A stretch of 64,000 nt of DNA, taken from positions 1 to 64,000 of the forward strand of contig NZ_RYYS01000042.1 in assembly GCF_004138215.1 (NCBI RefSeq). Reading direction: 5' to 3'. A program made the position numbers and the translations under genes. Every line of letters starts with the position of its first letter. The first letter of the stretch is position 1. The DNA comes from Anaerophilus nitritigenes. Lineage in GTDB: Bacteria; Bacillota; Clostridia; Peptostreptococcales; Thermotaleaceae. The notes beneath the pieces were generated by a model. That model ran no database searches. It was not told where the DNA came from and was given only the letters and a program-made list of their open reading frames with translations. Of this stretch, positions 38,033 through 46,978 are shown in pieces.

Positions 38033-38050
38033 TTGGCATAGAAGTTGCTT
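38033..38050 (+). promoter_or_regulatory. Sigma-54 (-24/-12) promoter of the ord-ort-ora operon
   Basis: TGGCATA, four bases, then TTGCT matches the sigma-54 consensus TGGCACG-N4-TTGCW, with the GG and GC doublets ten bases apart. It lies about 47 bases before the first gene and just downstream of a sigma-54 activator gene. Confidence 0.9.
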
Positions 38051-38096
38051 TTATAAATATCAAATACAAATTATTTAATTTATGGGAGGGATACAT

Positions 38097-39140
38097 ATGG
38101 AAAATATTAAAGTGATTATTTGGGGACTTGGTGCAATGGGAAAAGGAATGGCAGAAATGCTTTTAAAAAAGAAAGGTGTAGATATAGTAGGAGTAGTAGG
38201 AAGAGGTAAAAAAATAGGAACAAGTATGTATGATTATTTATCTGTTGAAAGAGAAGATAGAAAAGATCTTTTATTAGGAGCTTATGATGAGGTCATTACA
38301 GAAAAAGCAGCAGATGTAGTTTTAATTTGCACAGATTCTTTTACAAAAAATGCGTTTGAAAAAATTAAATTTTGTTTAGAAAAGAAAATCAATGTAATTT
38401 CAAGTGCAGAAGAAATGTCTTATCCAATGGCACAAGAGCCAGAGCTTACAAAAGAGATGGATAAAATTGCAAAAGAAAATGGAGTATCTGTATTGGGAAC
38501 TGGAATTAATCCAGGTCTGATTATGGACTTATTAGTAGTAACATTAACAGGTGCATGTGAATCAGTAGATCATGTTGTGGCAAGAAGAGTAAATAGTTTA
38601 TCTCCTTTTGGACCTGCTGTAATGGAAGAACAAGGAATAGGGATAACAGTAGAAGCATTTAAAAAAGGTGTAGAAGAAGGAACTTTAGCAGGACATGTAG
38701 GTTTTGCTGAATCAGTTTCTATGATTGCAGATGCTATTGGCTGGAAATTAAGTGACAAAGTAAAGCAAAGTATGGAGCCTATAGTTTCAAATGTATACAG
38801 AAAATCACCATATGCACAAGTACAACCAGGAGAAGTAGCAGGATGCGCTATGAAAGGCTTTGGATATGTAGATGGAGAGTTAAAAATTGAAATGGATCAT
38901 CCACAACAAATTGAACCTGAAACAGAAGGAACTCATACAGGAGATTATATAGAAATTAAAGGAGTACCAAATATCAATATGGCTATTAATCCAGAGGTTC
39001 CTGGAGGAATTGGAACGATTGCTATGTGTGTAAATATGATTCCTCATATTATTAATGCAAGACCTGGAGTAAAAACTATGATAGATCTTCCTGTACCAAG
39101 AGCAATTATGGGAGATATGAGAGATATGATAGAAAGGTAG
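38097..39140 (+). CDS. ord: 2,4-diaminopentanoate dehydrogenase
   Basis: Ord oxidatively deaminates 2,4-diaminopentanoate, the product of ornithine aminomutase, to 2-amino-4-oxopentanoate with NAD(P)+. The 347-residue protein starts with a Rossmann nucleotide-binding motif IIWGLGAMGKGMAEML. It contains GINPGLIMDLLVVTL near residue 140 and MCVNMIPHIINARPG near the end, as in dihydrodipicolinate-reductase-related dehydrogenases. The ATG is chosen after GGGAGGG; a start 15 bases upstream would include that site. It is the first gene of the operon behind the sigma-54 promoter. Confidence 0.92.
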   Translation: MENIKVIIWGLGAMGKGMAEMLLKKKGVDIVGVVGRGKKIGTSMYDYLSVEREDRKDLLLGAYDEVITEKAADVVLICTDSFTKNAFEKIKFCLEKKINVISSAEEMSYPMAQEPELTKEMDKIAKENGVSVLGTGINPGLIMDLLVVTLTGACESVDHVVARRVNSLSPFGPAVMEEQGIGITVEAFKKGVEEGTLAGHVGFAESVSMIADAIGWKLSDKVKQSMEPIVSNVYRKSPYAQVQPGEVAGCAMKGFGYVDGELKIEMDHPQQIEPETEGTHTGDYIEIKGVPNINMAINPEVPGGIGTIAMCVNMIPHIINARPGVKTMIDLPVPRAIMGDMRDMIER

Positions 39141-39149
39141 GGATAAAAA

Positions 39150-39458
39150 ATGAAAATTAAAAAAGGAGATTGGGTACTTACATATCATGTTGTATTAACT
39201 CCAGATGAGAGGGCACCACAGGTTCCAGATGATACAAAGAAAGTTCCACTTGAATCATGGGTAAAGGGCTTTTTACAAGAAGATGCAGAAATAGGTGATG
39301 AAGTAACAGTAAAAACAATTACAGGAAGAATGGCAAAAGGAAAATTATTAGAGGTAAATCCAGCTTATCAACATAATTTTGGGAATTTTGTTCCAGAGCT
39401 TCTTCAAGTAGGAATACAACTAAAGTCTATTCTTTGGGGAGGGGAACAAAATGAATAA
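39150..39458 (+). CDS. ortA: 2-amino-4-oxopentanoate thiolase, small subunit OrtA
   Basis: OrtA is the small subunit of the thiolase that cleaves 2-amino-4-oxopentanoate with CoA to alanine and acetyl-CoA. The 102-residue protein has GDWVLTYHVVLTPDERAPQVPDDTKKVPLESWVKG and GMLEVNPAYQHNFGNFVPELLQVG-like sequences that fit the family. It starts nine bases after ord, and its last eight bases overlap the start of ortB, indicating tight translational coupling of the two subunits. Confidence 0.92.
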   Translation: MKIKKGDWVLTYHVVLTPDERAPQVPDDTKKVPLESWVKGFLQEDAEIGDEVTVKTITGRMAKGKLLEVNPAYQHNFGNFVPELLQVGIQLKSILWGGEQNE

Positions 39459-40872
39459 TACAAGTTATGAAAGTGTAATGGGAAGAAAAAATGAAATCAT
39501 GAAAAAAGCAGTAGGAATTGATTATAATGTTTTTGAATCAGGAGATATAAGGTTTGATTATGAAAAAATGATGAGAGATACAGGATATAGTCTTGATGAG
39601 ATTCAAAAAATACAACTAGCTACAGGTGTTGGAAATACTCCATTATTAGAACTGAAAAATTTAACCAAACTAGCAAGAAAAGTGGCACCTAAAGGAATGG
39701 GTGCAAGAATCTTTATAAAGGATGAAGCGTCTAACCCATCTGGAAGTTTTAAAGCAAGAAGAGCAGCTACTGCTGTATACCATGCAAAAAGATTAGGATA
39801 CAAAGGAGTTATTGCAGCAACTAGTGGAAATTATGGTGCGGCTGTAGCGTCACAAGCAGCAATGCAAGGACTAAAATGTATTATTGTTCAAGAATGTTAT
39901 GATAGTAAAGGAATAGGACAGCCTGAAATCATAGAAAAGGCTAGAAAATGTGAAGCTTATGGTGCTGAAGTCATACAACTTACTGTAGGGCCAGAACTGT
40001 TTTATACTTTCTTAAGACTTTTAGAAGAAACAGGATATTTTAATGCTTCTTTGTATACTCCTTTTGGAATTGCAGGGGTAGAAACATTAGGATATGAAAT
40101 TGCTATGCAGTTTAGAGAAAGAGAAGGGAAAGACCCAGATGTAGTAGTTTGTACGAACGCTGGTGGAGGAAACTTAACTGGAACAGCTAGAGGAATGATA
40201 AAAGCTGGTGCAGATCAAACTCAAATAATTGCAGCAAGTGTAAATTTAAGTGGACTTCATATGGCAAGTGATATTCAGTTTAATAAAAAATCTTTTACTA
40301 CAGGACATACAGGATTTGGAATGCCTTTTTCTACAGGACCAGACCGTTCAGATGTGCCAAGATCTGCTGCAAGACCACTTAGATATATGCATCGATATGT
40401 AACTGTAGCTCAAGGAGAAGTTTTTTATATGACAGAAACTTTGGCTCAAATTGAAGGATTAGAAAGAGGACCAGCAGGAAATACATCACTAGTGGCTGCT
40501 TTTAGCCTTGCTCAACAATTAGATGAAGACAAAATTATTGTAGTACAAGAAACAGAATATACAGGAGCAGGAAAACATGTACAGCCGCAGCTTTCTTTTG
40601 CTAGAGATAATGGAATTGATATAAAATTTGGAAATCCAAGGGATGAAGTTCCAGGACAAAATATTATATTACCAGAACATCCAAGACTCATTCAAGCACA
40701 AGAAGTAGATTTAAACAAACTAAGAAGATCTTACATCAATCATTGTATTGATGATTATGGACAAAAAGAAATTTCTAATGAAGATTTAGATTTCTTAGTA
40801 CAAGAGACAAAATCTAGTATAGAGTTTGTAAAAGAAATAATTAAAGAGAAAGATATAAAAATTTCTGAATAA
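39451..40872 (+). CDS. ortB: 2-amino-4-oxopentanoate thiolase, PLP subunit OrtB
   Basis: OrtB is the catalytic PLP subunit of the thiolase. The 473-residue protein is related to threonine synthase and other fold-type II enzymes. The PLP lysine is K101 in NPSGSFKARRAA, and the phosphate-binding loop is CTNAGGGNLTGTARG near residue 235. Other landmarks are AATSGNYGAAVASQAAMQGL and VVQETEYTGAGKHVQPQL. The start codon lies inside the end of ortA. An 84-base gap with two hairpins separates it from oraS. Confidence 0.93.
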   Translation: MNNTSYESVMGRKNEIMKKAVGIDYNVFESGDIRFDYEKMMRDTGYSLDEIQKIQLATGVGNTPLLELKNLTKLARKVAPKGMGARIFIKDEASNPSGSFKARRAATAVYHAKRLGYKGVIAATSGNYGAAVASQAAMQGLKCIIVQECYDSKGIGQPEIIEKARKCEAYGAEVIQLTVGPELFYTFLRLLEETGYFNASLYTPFGIAGVETLGYEIAMQFREREGKDPDVVVCTNAGGGNLTGTARGMIKAGADQTQIIAASVNLSGLHMASDIQFNKKSFTTGHTGFGMPFSTGPDRSDVPRSAARPLRYMHRYVTVAQGEVFYMTETLAQIEGLERGPAGNTSLVAAFSLAQQLDEDKIIVVQETEYTGAGKHVQPQLSFARDNGIDIKFGNPRDEVPGQNIILPEHPRLIQAQEVDLNKLRRSYINHCIDDYGQKEISNEDLDFLVQETKSSIEFVKEIIKEKDIKISE

Positions 40873-40879
40873 AAATTTT

Positions 40880-40925
40880 ATAATGCTTTTGCATTATTTG
40901 TTTGGCATACATATGTATGCCAAAC
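40880..40925. repeat. Two adjacent hairpins between ortB and oraS
   Basis: The first is ATAATGC-TTTT-GCATTAT. The second, starting at 40900, is a 26-bp perfect palindrome with 13-bp arms (left arm GTTTGGCATACAT). Together they fill most of the ortB-oraS gap. They lack a long T-run. Possible roles are partial termination, RNA stabilisation to set aminomutase levels against the upstream genes, or a DNA operator. Confidence 0.75.
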
Positions 40926-40956
40926 TTCTCTCAAAATATAGAATCGGGGTGACAAA

Positions 40957-41331
40957 ATGAAAAGAGCGGATGATTTTGAAAAACGAAGAGACCATTTGAA
41001 AAATTTAACAGATGAAGAATTAAAACAAAGATTTTGGGAATTGGCAAATCAACTAGTAGATCCTCTTTTGGATCTTGCATATAAAAATACTTCACCATCT
41101 ATTGAAAGATCGATCCTTCTTCGTATGGGATTTTCAAGCATGGAAGCAAAAGCTATCGTAGAAGGTGTAAGGGATAGAGGCCTTATGGGAAAAGGGGCAG
41201 GACATGTAGTTTATAAGCTTGCAAAGACAAAGAATATAGATATTAGAGATGCAGGAGTTGCTCTTTCTAATGGAGAGTACTGGGATGAAGTAATAGATTT
41301 ATTCAAAGGAGGTGTGCAAAGTGAAGCTTGA
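40957..41331 (+). CDS. oraS: D-ornithine 4,5-aminomutase, small subunit OraS
   Basis: OraS is the small subunit of the adenosylcobalamin- and PLP-dependent enzyme that moves the terminal amino group of D-ornithine to form 2,4-diaminopentanoate. The 124-residue protein is typical: MKRADDFEKRRDHLKNLTDEELKQRFWELA, then RSILLRMGFSSMEAKAIVEG and GLMGKGAGHVVYKLA. GGGGTG precedes the ATG. Its end overlaps the start of oraE by 11 bases. Confidence 0.95.
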   Translation: MKRADDFEKRRDHLKNLTDEELKQRFWELANQLVDPLLDLAYKNTSPSIERSILLRMGFSSMEAKAIVEGVRDRGLMGKGAGHVVYKLAKTKNIDIRDAGVALSNGEYWDEVIDLFKGGVQSEA

Positions 41332-43531
41332 TAAAAATGAAAAATTAGAAATTAAAGAAATTTTAAAGGATCTTAATACTTATGTACCCAAAAGAAGAGG
41401 TTGGGTTTGGAGAGAGAAAAAAAATGATTTACAGATGGGACCTTTTACTTATCAAAATTGTTCAGAGCCTCTTACACAAAGTGTTCCTTTGCCATCTGCA
41501 AAATATTTTGGAGATATTGACCCACAACCTGAGTACTCTATTACTACAGAAATTGCATCAGGTAGATTTGAAGATGATATAAGAAGAATGAGAATGGCTG
41601 CATGGCATGGAGCAGATCATATCATGGTTATTAGAACAGCAGGACAATCTCATTTTGATGGACTTATAGAGGGAACACCACAAGGAATAGGTGGTATTCC
41701 TGTTACAAGAAAGCAAGTTCGTGCTCAAAGAAAAGCACTTGATTTTATAGAAGAAGAAGTGGGAAGACCAATTAATTATCATTCTTATGTTAGTGGTGTG
41801 GCAGGACCTGAAATTGCAGTTATGTTTGCAGAAGAAGGGGTAAATGGAGCCCATCAAGACCCACAATATAATGTTTTGTATAGAAATATTAATATGATTC
41901 GTTCTTTTGTAGACGCAGCAGAATCTAAAACTATCATGAAATGGGCAGATATTGCTCAAATTGATGGAGCTCATAATGCAAATGCTACAGCAAGAGAAGC
42001 ATGGAAGGTAATGCCAGAGCTTATGGTTCAGCATTCACTTAACTCAATTTTTTCTGTAAGAGTAGGGATGAAAAAATCTAATATTTGTTTATCAACGGTA
42101 CCACCAACAGCTCCACCTGCACCATGTCTTCATATTGACCTTCCTTATGCAGTAGCTTTAAGAGATTTATTCTCTGAATATAGAATGAGAGCTCAAATGA
42201 ATACAAAATATATGGAATCTTCTACAAGAGAAGCTACTGTTACCCATGTAATCAATCTACTCATTTCTAGACTTACAAGTGCAGATATTCAATCTACCAT
42301 CACTCCAGATGAAGGAAGAAATGTACCATGGCATATTTATAATATAGAAGCTTGTGATACTGCAAAACAAGCATTAATAGGAATGGATAATATACTAGAT
42401 TTAGTAGAGCTTAAAAGGCATGGCTATCTTCCAGAAAAGGTTCGAGAATTAAAAGAAAGAGCTATCTTATTTATGGAAGAGATGATTAGAGTAGGAGGAT
42501 ATTTTAAAGCCATAGAAGAAGGCTTCTTTATAGACTCTGGCTGTTATCCTGAAAGAAATGGAGATGGAATTCCAAGAAAGAGTGATGGAGGAGTAGGTGT
42601 AGGGACTGTTTATGAAAGAGATGAGGACTACTTTGCTCCAGTTACAGCACATTTTGGATACAACAATGTAGCACAATATGACGCTACTCTTATAGATAAT
42701 CCTGCAGAATTCATTGGAGGTTGCACTTTTGAAAAACCAGAAAAAATTGTTTATATAGATGAATTAGATGAAACAGATAATGTAAATGTACGATTAGAAG
42801 AAACAAAAGCATTAAGAGAATCAAGTCAAATAAAGCCAGAAGTAGAGTGGTTAGGAGACGGTATTATTCAACTAGATTTATTTTTACCTACAAGTAGAAG
42901 AGTTGCAGAAGTAGCAGCAGTAGAGATTGGAAAGAAAATGGGACTGATAGATCCTGAAGTAATTCACAAAGAAATTATGCATCCATCTGAAGGAACTAGG
43001 ATACAATTAAAAGGTAAAATAGATTTTAGTATAGATGTGGATCGATTAGTCATTCCTCCAGAGCCTGAGATTATGTCTGATGAGGAAATTCGTCAAGATA
43101 TTGAAGAAAATCCAATGAAGATTGTTGCTGCAACAGTAGGAGAAGATGAACACTCTGTAGGTTTAAGGGAAATCATTGATATTAAGCATGGTGGGATAGA
43201 AAGATATGGTATTGAATGTCATTATCTAGGTACCTCTGTTCCTGTAGAAAAATTAGTAGATGCAGCTATAGAATTAAATGCAAATGCAATACTAGCTTCT
43301 ACAATTATTAGCCATGATGATATCCATTATAAAAATATGAAGAGAATTCATGAATTATGTGTAGAAAAAGGTATAAGAGATAAAATTATGATTGCTTGTG
43401 GAGGAACACAAGTTACACCTAAAATAGCAGTCAAACAAGGTGTAGATGCAGGATTTGGAAGAGGAAGTAAAGGAGTTCATATGGCCACTTTCTTAGTGAA
43501 AAAAAGAAGGGAAATGCAAAATGAAAATTGA
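41321..43531 (+). CDS. oraE: D-ornithine 4,5-aminomutase, catalytic subunit OraE
   Basis: OraE carries the TIM-barrel, the PLP site and the cobalamin-binding domain. The 736-residue protein begins LDKNEKLEIKEILKDL and has YVSGVAGPEIAVMFAEEGVNGAHQDPQY in the barrel. Near the C-terminus, DEHSVG is the DxHxxG cobalamin motif with H611. K622, eleven residues on, matches the known spacing of the PLP lysine from the cobalamin histidine in this enzyme. The GTG start is chosen because AAAGGAGG lies eight bases upstream; a GTG nine bases earlier overlaps that site. It overlaps oraS at its start and glmL at its end. Confidence 0.95.
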   Translation: MKLDKNEKLEIKEILKDLNTYVPKRRGWVWREKKNDLQMGPFTYQNCSEPLTQSVPLPSAKYFGDIDPQPEYSITTEIASGRFEDDIRRMRMAAWHGADHIMVIRTAGQSHFDGLIEGTPQGIGGIPVTRKQVRAQRKALDFIEEEVGRPINYHSYVSGVAGPEIAVMFAEEGVNGAHQDPQYNVLYRNINMIRSFVDAAESKTIMKWADIAQIDGAHNANATAREAWKVMPELMVQHSLNSIFSVRVGMKKSNICLSTVPPTAPPAPCLHIDLPYAVALRDLFSEYRMRAQMNTKYMESSTREATVTHVINLLISRLTSADIQSTITPDEGRNVPWHIYNIEACDTAKQALIGMDNILDLVELKRHGYLPEKVRELKERAILFMEEMIRVGGYFKAIEEGFFIDSGCYPERNGDGIPRKSDGGVGVGTVYERDEDYFAPVTAHFGYNNVAQYDATLIDNPAEFIGGCTFEKPEKIVYIDELDETDNVNVRLEETKALRESSQIKPEVEWLGDGIIQLDLFLPTSRRVAEVAAVEIGKKMGLIDPEVIHKEIMHPSEGTRIQLKGKIDFSIDVDRLVIPPEPEIMSDEEIRQDIEENPMKIVAATVGEDEHSVGLREIIDIKHGGIERYGIECHYLGTSVPVEKLVDAAIELNANAILASTIISHDDIHYKNMKRIHELCVEKGIRDKIMIACGGTQVTPKIAVKQGVDAGFGRGSKGVHMATFLVKKRREMQNEN

Positions 43532-44879
43532 TTTATTAGTAGCCGAGATTGGAAGTACTACTACTGTGGTGAATGCCTTTTTAGGCATTCACACTGCTGA
43601 TCCCAAATTTTTAGGGCAGGGCCAAGCCCCTACTAGTGTATTAGAGGGAGATGTAACGATAGGTCTTGAAGGAGCTATTGAGGATTTAAGAAAAAATTTA
43701 AACTTATCTAGTATTGATTATGAAGAGATGCTTGCTACAAGTAGTGCAGCAGGAGGACTAAAAATGAGTGTCCATGGACTTGTATATGATATGACAGTTC
43801 GTGCTGCAAAGGAAGCTGCACTCGGTGCAGGAGCAATTATTCATCAAGTAACAGGAGGTAAGTTAAGAAGAACAGATATAAAAAAGATAAAAGAAATTGG
43901 TCCAAATCTTATATTGATTGCTGGTGGAGTAGATTATGGAGAAAGAGACACAGCCCTTTTGAATGCAGAAATGATTGCTGACTCAGGAATTAAAGCACCA
44001 ATTATTTATGCAGGGAATATTGAAAATCAAGAAGAGATTCGTGAAATATTTAAAGATAAAGAAAATAAGTTATATATTGTAGAAAACGTATATCCAAAAA
44101 TAGATGAGTTAAATATTGAACCTACTAGAAAAGTAATTCAAGAAGCTTTTGAGGAGCATATTATTCATGCACCAGGAATGAGCAAGGTAAGGGATCTTAT
44201 TACAGGTCCAATTATTCCTACTCCTGGTGCAGTTATGGAAGCATCAAAGGTATTAAAAGAAGAAATAGGAGATTTAATGACTCTAGATGTAGGAGGAGCA
44301 ACAACAGATATCCATTCTGTTACAGAAGGAAGTGAAGAAATCAGTAGGATTTTAATTAGTCCTGAGCCTACAGCAAAAAGAACAGTAGAAGGAGATTTAG
44401 GGGTTTATGTGAATATGAAAAATATAGTAGATCGAATAGGCAAAGATGTTTTGACACAAAAGCTAAATTGTGATGTAGAAGAATTAATCAATCAACATAA
44501 ACCTATTCCAGATACAGATAAATTAAAAGAGTTTGTAGAATTATTAACCAAAGAAGCAGTATTAACTTCTGTATATCGTCATGGAGGGAAATTAAGAAAT
44601 CTATATGGTCCCGCAGGAAAGAAGACATTTGCAGAAGGAAAAGACCTTACTAGTCTAAAATGGATTATTGGAACAGGAGGGGCACTCACTCGGCTTCCTC
44701 ATAGAGTAGAGATATTAAAAGAAATAGCAAAGAGCAACAAAGGAGATTATTTGCTTCCCAATAAAGAAGTAAAAATACTCATTGATAATGATTATATTAT
44801 GGCATCTTTGGGCGTTTTATCTAAAAAATATAAAGAGGCTGCTTTAATATTAATGAAGAAGAGTTTGGGATTACTTTAG
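43521..44879 (+). CDS. glmL: GlmL/MutL-type protein associated with the aminomutase
   Basis: The 452-residue protein belongs to the GlmL family often annotated MutL, found with glutamate mutase and other cobalamin-dependent mutases. It is not the mismatch repair MutL. Landmarks of the ASKHA-type ATPase fold are LLVAEIGSTTTVVNAF at the start, ILIAGGVDYGERDTALLNAE near residue 130, and LDVGGATTDIHSV near residue 255. The family is thought to help reactivate or load the cobalamin enzyme. It overlaps oraE by 11 bases, so it is made with the aminomutase. Confidence 0.9.
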   Translation: MKIDLLVAEIGSTTTVVNAFLGIHTADPKFLGQGQAPTSVLEGDVTIGLEGAIEDLRKNLNLSSIDYEEMLATSSAAGGLKMSVHGLVYDMTVRAAKEAALGAGAIIHQVTGGKLRRTDIKKIKEIGPNLILIAGGVDYGERDTALLNAEMIADSGIKAPIIYAGNIENQEEIREIFKDKENKLYIVENVYPKIDELNIEPTRKVIQEAFEEHIIHAPGMSKVRDLITGPIIPTPGAVMEASKVLKEEIGDLMTLDVGGATTDIHSVTEGSEEISRILISPEPTAKRTVEGDLGVYVNMKNIVDRIGKDVLTQKLNCDVEELINQHKPIPDTDKLKEFVELLTKEAVLTSVYRHGGKLRNLYGPAGKKTFAEGKDLTSLKWIIGTGGALTRLPHRVEILKEIAKSNKGDYLLPNKEVKILIDNDYIMASLGVLSKKYKEAALILMKKSLGLL

Positions 44880-44904
44880 CAAATTTTTACCTTTTATAGA
44901 ATAG

Positions 44905-44948
44905 GCACAAAGAACCTTCGTTTTATTGATCACGAAGGTTTTTTGTGC
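44905..44948 (+). terminator. Terminator closing the ornithine operon
   Basis: A long stem: GCACAAAGAACCTTCG pairs with CGAAGGTTTTTTGTGC apart from one G-T pair, with a short loop and embedded T-run. It lies 25 bases after glmL. Confidence 0.85.
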
Positions 44949-45080
44949 TTGTAATTTTTAAGTTCGATACCTAAAAATTATCCATTTTAAAAAGTAAAGA
45001 TGCTATTGTATAAAAATATAGATGTTATAAAATATATTACAAAGGATAATCATTAACTAAAATATAAAGGAGTTATTTCG

Positions 45081-46877
45081 ATGATTAGGATTGAACAAAA
45101 TGCAGATAATTCTTTATTGGATATACGATTTAACTACAATGATGAGTATATACGAAAAATCAAAAAAATTCCTCAAGCTTTTTTTGATCCAAATGAAAAG
45201 AAATGGATTATTGATAAGTCATACATATATATTCTTGAAAAGTTATTTGAAGGAGAGTTTATGTATATTACCCCTAGATGGATTTTGCTAGATGAATCTG
45301 TACCAAATTATACTGAAATGTATAAAGAAATTCCAATTTTAAAAGTTGCATTAAAAAAGCCATATAAACCTCATAAATTTCAGATGTTTGGAATTAATTT
45401 TATTCACAAAAAAATAATAGAATATGGTTTTGCTTGCTTGTTTGATGACATGGGGTTAGGAAAAACATTACAGGCTATAGGAGTTACTAGACTGTTGTCT
45501 AAAAATATTTTAAATTTTAATAAAAAATATGATATTCCTTTTTTGATTGTTTGCAAGGCAGGGCTAAAATATCAATGGAAGGAAGAGGGCGTTGAAAAAT
45601 TTACTAAACTTTCTTCTGTAATTATAGAAGGAACTGCTAAAAAAAGAAAAAGTCTCTATGAAAATGCAATTAAGAAACATATCCCTTATATAATCACTAA
45701 CTATGAATCTTTAAGAAAAGATATTGAATTTATCAGAGAATTTAAGGTAGGTTGCTTAATTTGCGATGAAGCACATAAGATAAGAAATAGAGAAACAGTA
45801 TCACATAAGGCAGTTAAGAAAGTTCAGAAGGAATACGCTTTATTTATGACAGGTTCTCCTATTAACAAAGACCCTTGTGGTATTTTTTCTTTATGCGAAA
45901 TAGGAAATGAAGATTTTATTGGTAATCATGAAGAATATGAAAAAAGATATGTAACAAAAATATATGGTTTATATGGAGTTGAAAAGTTTTACAAAAACTT
46001 AGAAGAGTTTAGACTTAAAATAGAACAGATTGCATTAAGAAGGACAGAAAGAGAAGTAGCTATTGAAATGCCAAAGATAATCGAACAAGATATTTATATT
46101 GATATGACTAAAAATCAGAGGGAAATAGATCATTATCTTGCAGTTGAGATGAGTCTTGCTGTAAATGAATTAGCTAAGATAGTTAAAGTTATAAGAAGCG
46201 AAAAATATGTTTTTATGGCTCCAGAAGAAATTGAAGAAATAGAACAACAGAGAAAAAATTTAGATAGTAAAGTAAGAATGTTTTTAACTTTTAGGTTGCA
46301 ATGTTCTGATAGCCCAGAACTATTCAAAATGTCAGAATCAGATTATGTACATAAAAACATTGTTTCTTTAATTAAAAGCAATAACTCAGGAAAGCTAAAT
46401 TATTTGGTGGAGCATGTGGAAGAATTAATCGAAAGTGGTCATAAAGTAGTTGTTTTTTCTCAATATGCAAGAATGGTTAAACTTATTTCAATAGCATTGA
46501 AGAAGCATAAAACAGTTGTTTTTACTGGTAAGATGTCGGCAGCTCAAAAGAATGAAGCTGTAAACGCATTCAAGAAAAATCCACAGGTAAAATGCTTTAT
46601 TTCTACTAATGCTGGAGCGGAAGGGTTAAATTTGCAAAATGCTAAATATCTCATTAATTATGATATTGATAGAGATATATCTATAAATGATCAAAGAAAT
46701 AAAAGGATAAGAAGGGTTGATAGCATGTTTGAAAAAGTATTTGTTTATAACTATATCTCTAAAGATTCAATAGATGAAAATATAGTTGAAGCAAATAAAG
46801 ACAAAAAGCAGGTTTTTGATTATTTAATAGAAAATAACCTTGAAAAATCAGAGGCTTTAAAGGAATTAAGTTTATAA
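45081..46877 (+). CDS. Solitary SNF2-family helicase with HARP-like N-terminus
   Basis: This 598-residue protein is an SNF2/SMARCAL1-like ATPase. The N-terminal region (about 1-75; IRKIKKIPQAFFDPNEKKWIID) resembles a HARP-type DNA annealing domain. The motor has DDMGLGKT at 122-129, DEAH at 229-232, GSPIN near 255, and a C-terminal lobe with VVVFSQYARMVKLI, STNAGAEGLNLQ and QRNKRIRRVD near 546. AAAGGAG precedes the ATG. It has no partner gene nearby, sits right after the ornithine operon and is different from the helicase in the defence-type operon. It may be phage-derived or a repair helicase. Confidence 0.85.
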   Translation: MIRIEQNADNSLLDIRFNYNDEYIRKIKKIPQAFFDPNEKKWIIDKSYIYILEKLFEGEFMYITPRWILLDESVPNYTEMYKEIPILKVALKKPYKPHKFQMFGINFIHKKIIEYGFACLFDDMGLGKTLQAIGVTRLLSKNILNFNKKYDIPFLIVCKAGLKYQWKEEGVEKFTKLSSVIIEGTAKKRKSLYENAIKKHIPYIITNYESLRKDIEFIREFKVGCLICDEAHKIRNRETVSHKAVKKVQKEYALFMTGSPINKDPCGIFSLCEIGNEDFIGNHEEYEKRYVTKIYGLYGVEKFYKNLEEFRLKIEQIALRRTEREVAIEMPKIIEQDIYIDMTKNQREIDHYLAVEMSLAVNELAKIVKVIRSEKYVFMAPEEIEEIEQQRKNLDSKVRMFLTFRLQCSDSPELFKMSESDYVHKNIVSLIKSNNSGKLNYLVEHVEELIESGHKVVVFSQYARMVKLISIALKKHKTVVFTGKMSAAQKNEAVNAFKKNPQVKCFISTNAGAEGLNLQNAKYLINYDIDRDISINDQRNKRIRRVDSMFEKVFVYNYISKDSIDENIVEANKDKKQVFDYLIENNLEKSEALKELSL

Positions 46878-46978
46878 AAATTATATACATTGATTCTTTG
46901 ACGGATAAGATACTTTAAAATATCATTTTAGTCATGTCTAGAATATAATATTAAAAAAAGTATTTGGAGCTGATGTGT

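Noticed and set aside
41558-42034. A 158-residue minus-strand frame
   Set aside because: It is wholly inside oraE, which is well supported by its barrel and cobalamin motifs, and shows no ribosome site.
43521-44879. DNA mismatch repair MutL
   Set aside because: The name MutL is used for two unrelated families. This sequence has ASKHA-type motifs and sits with a cobalamin aminomutase, so it is the GlmL type.
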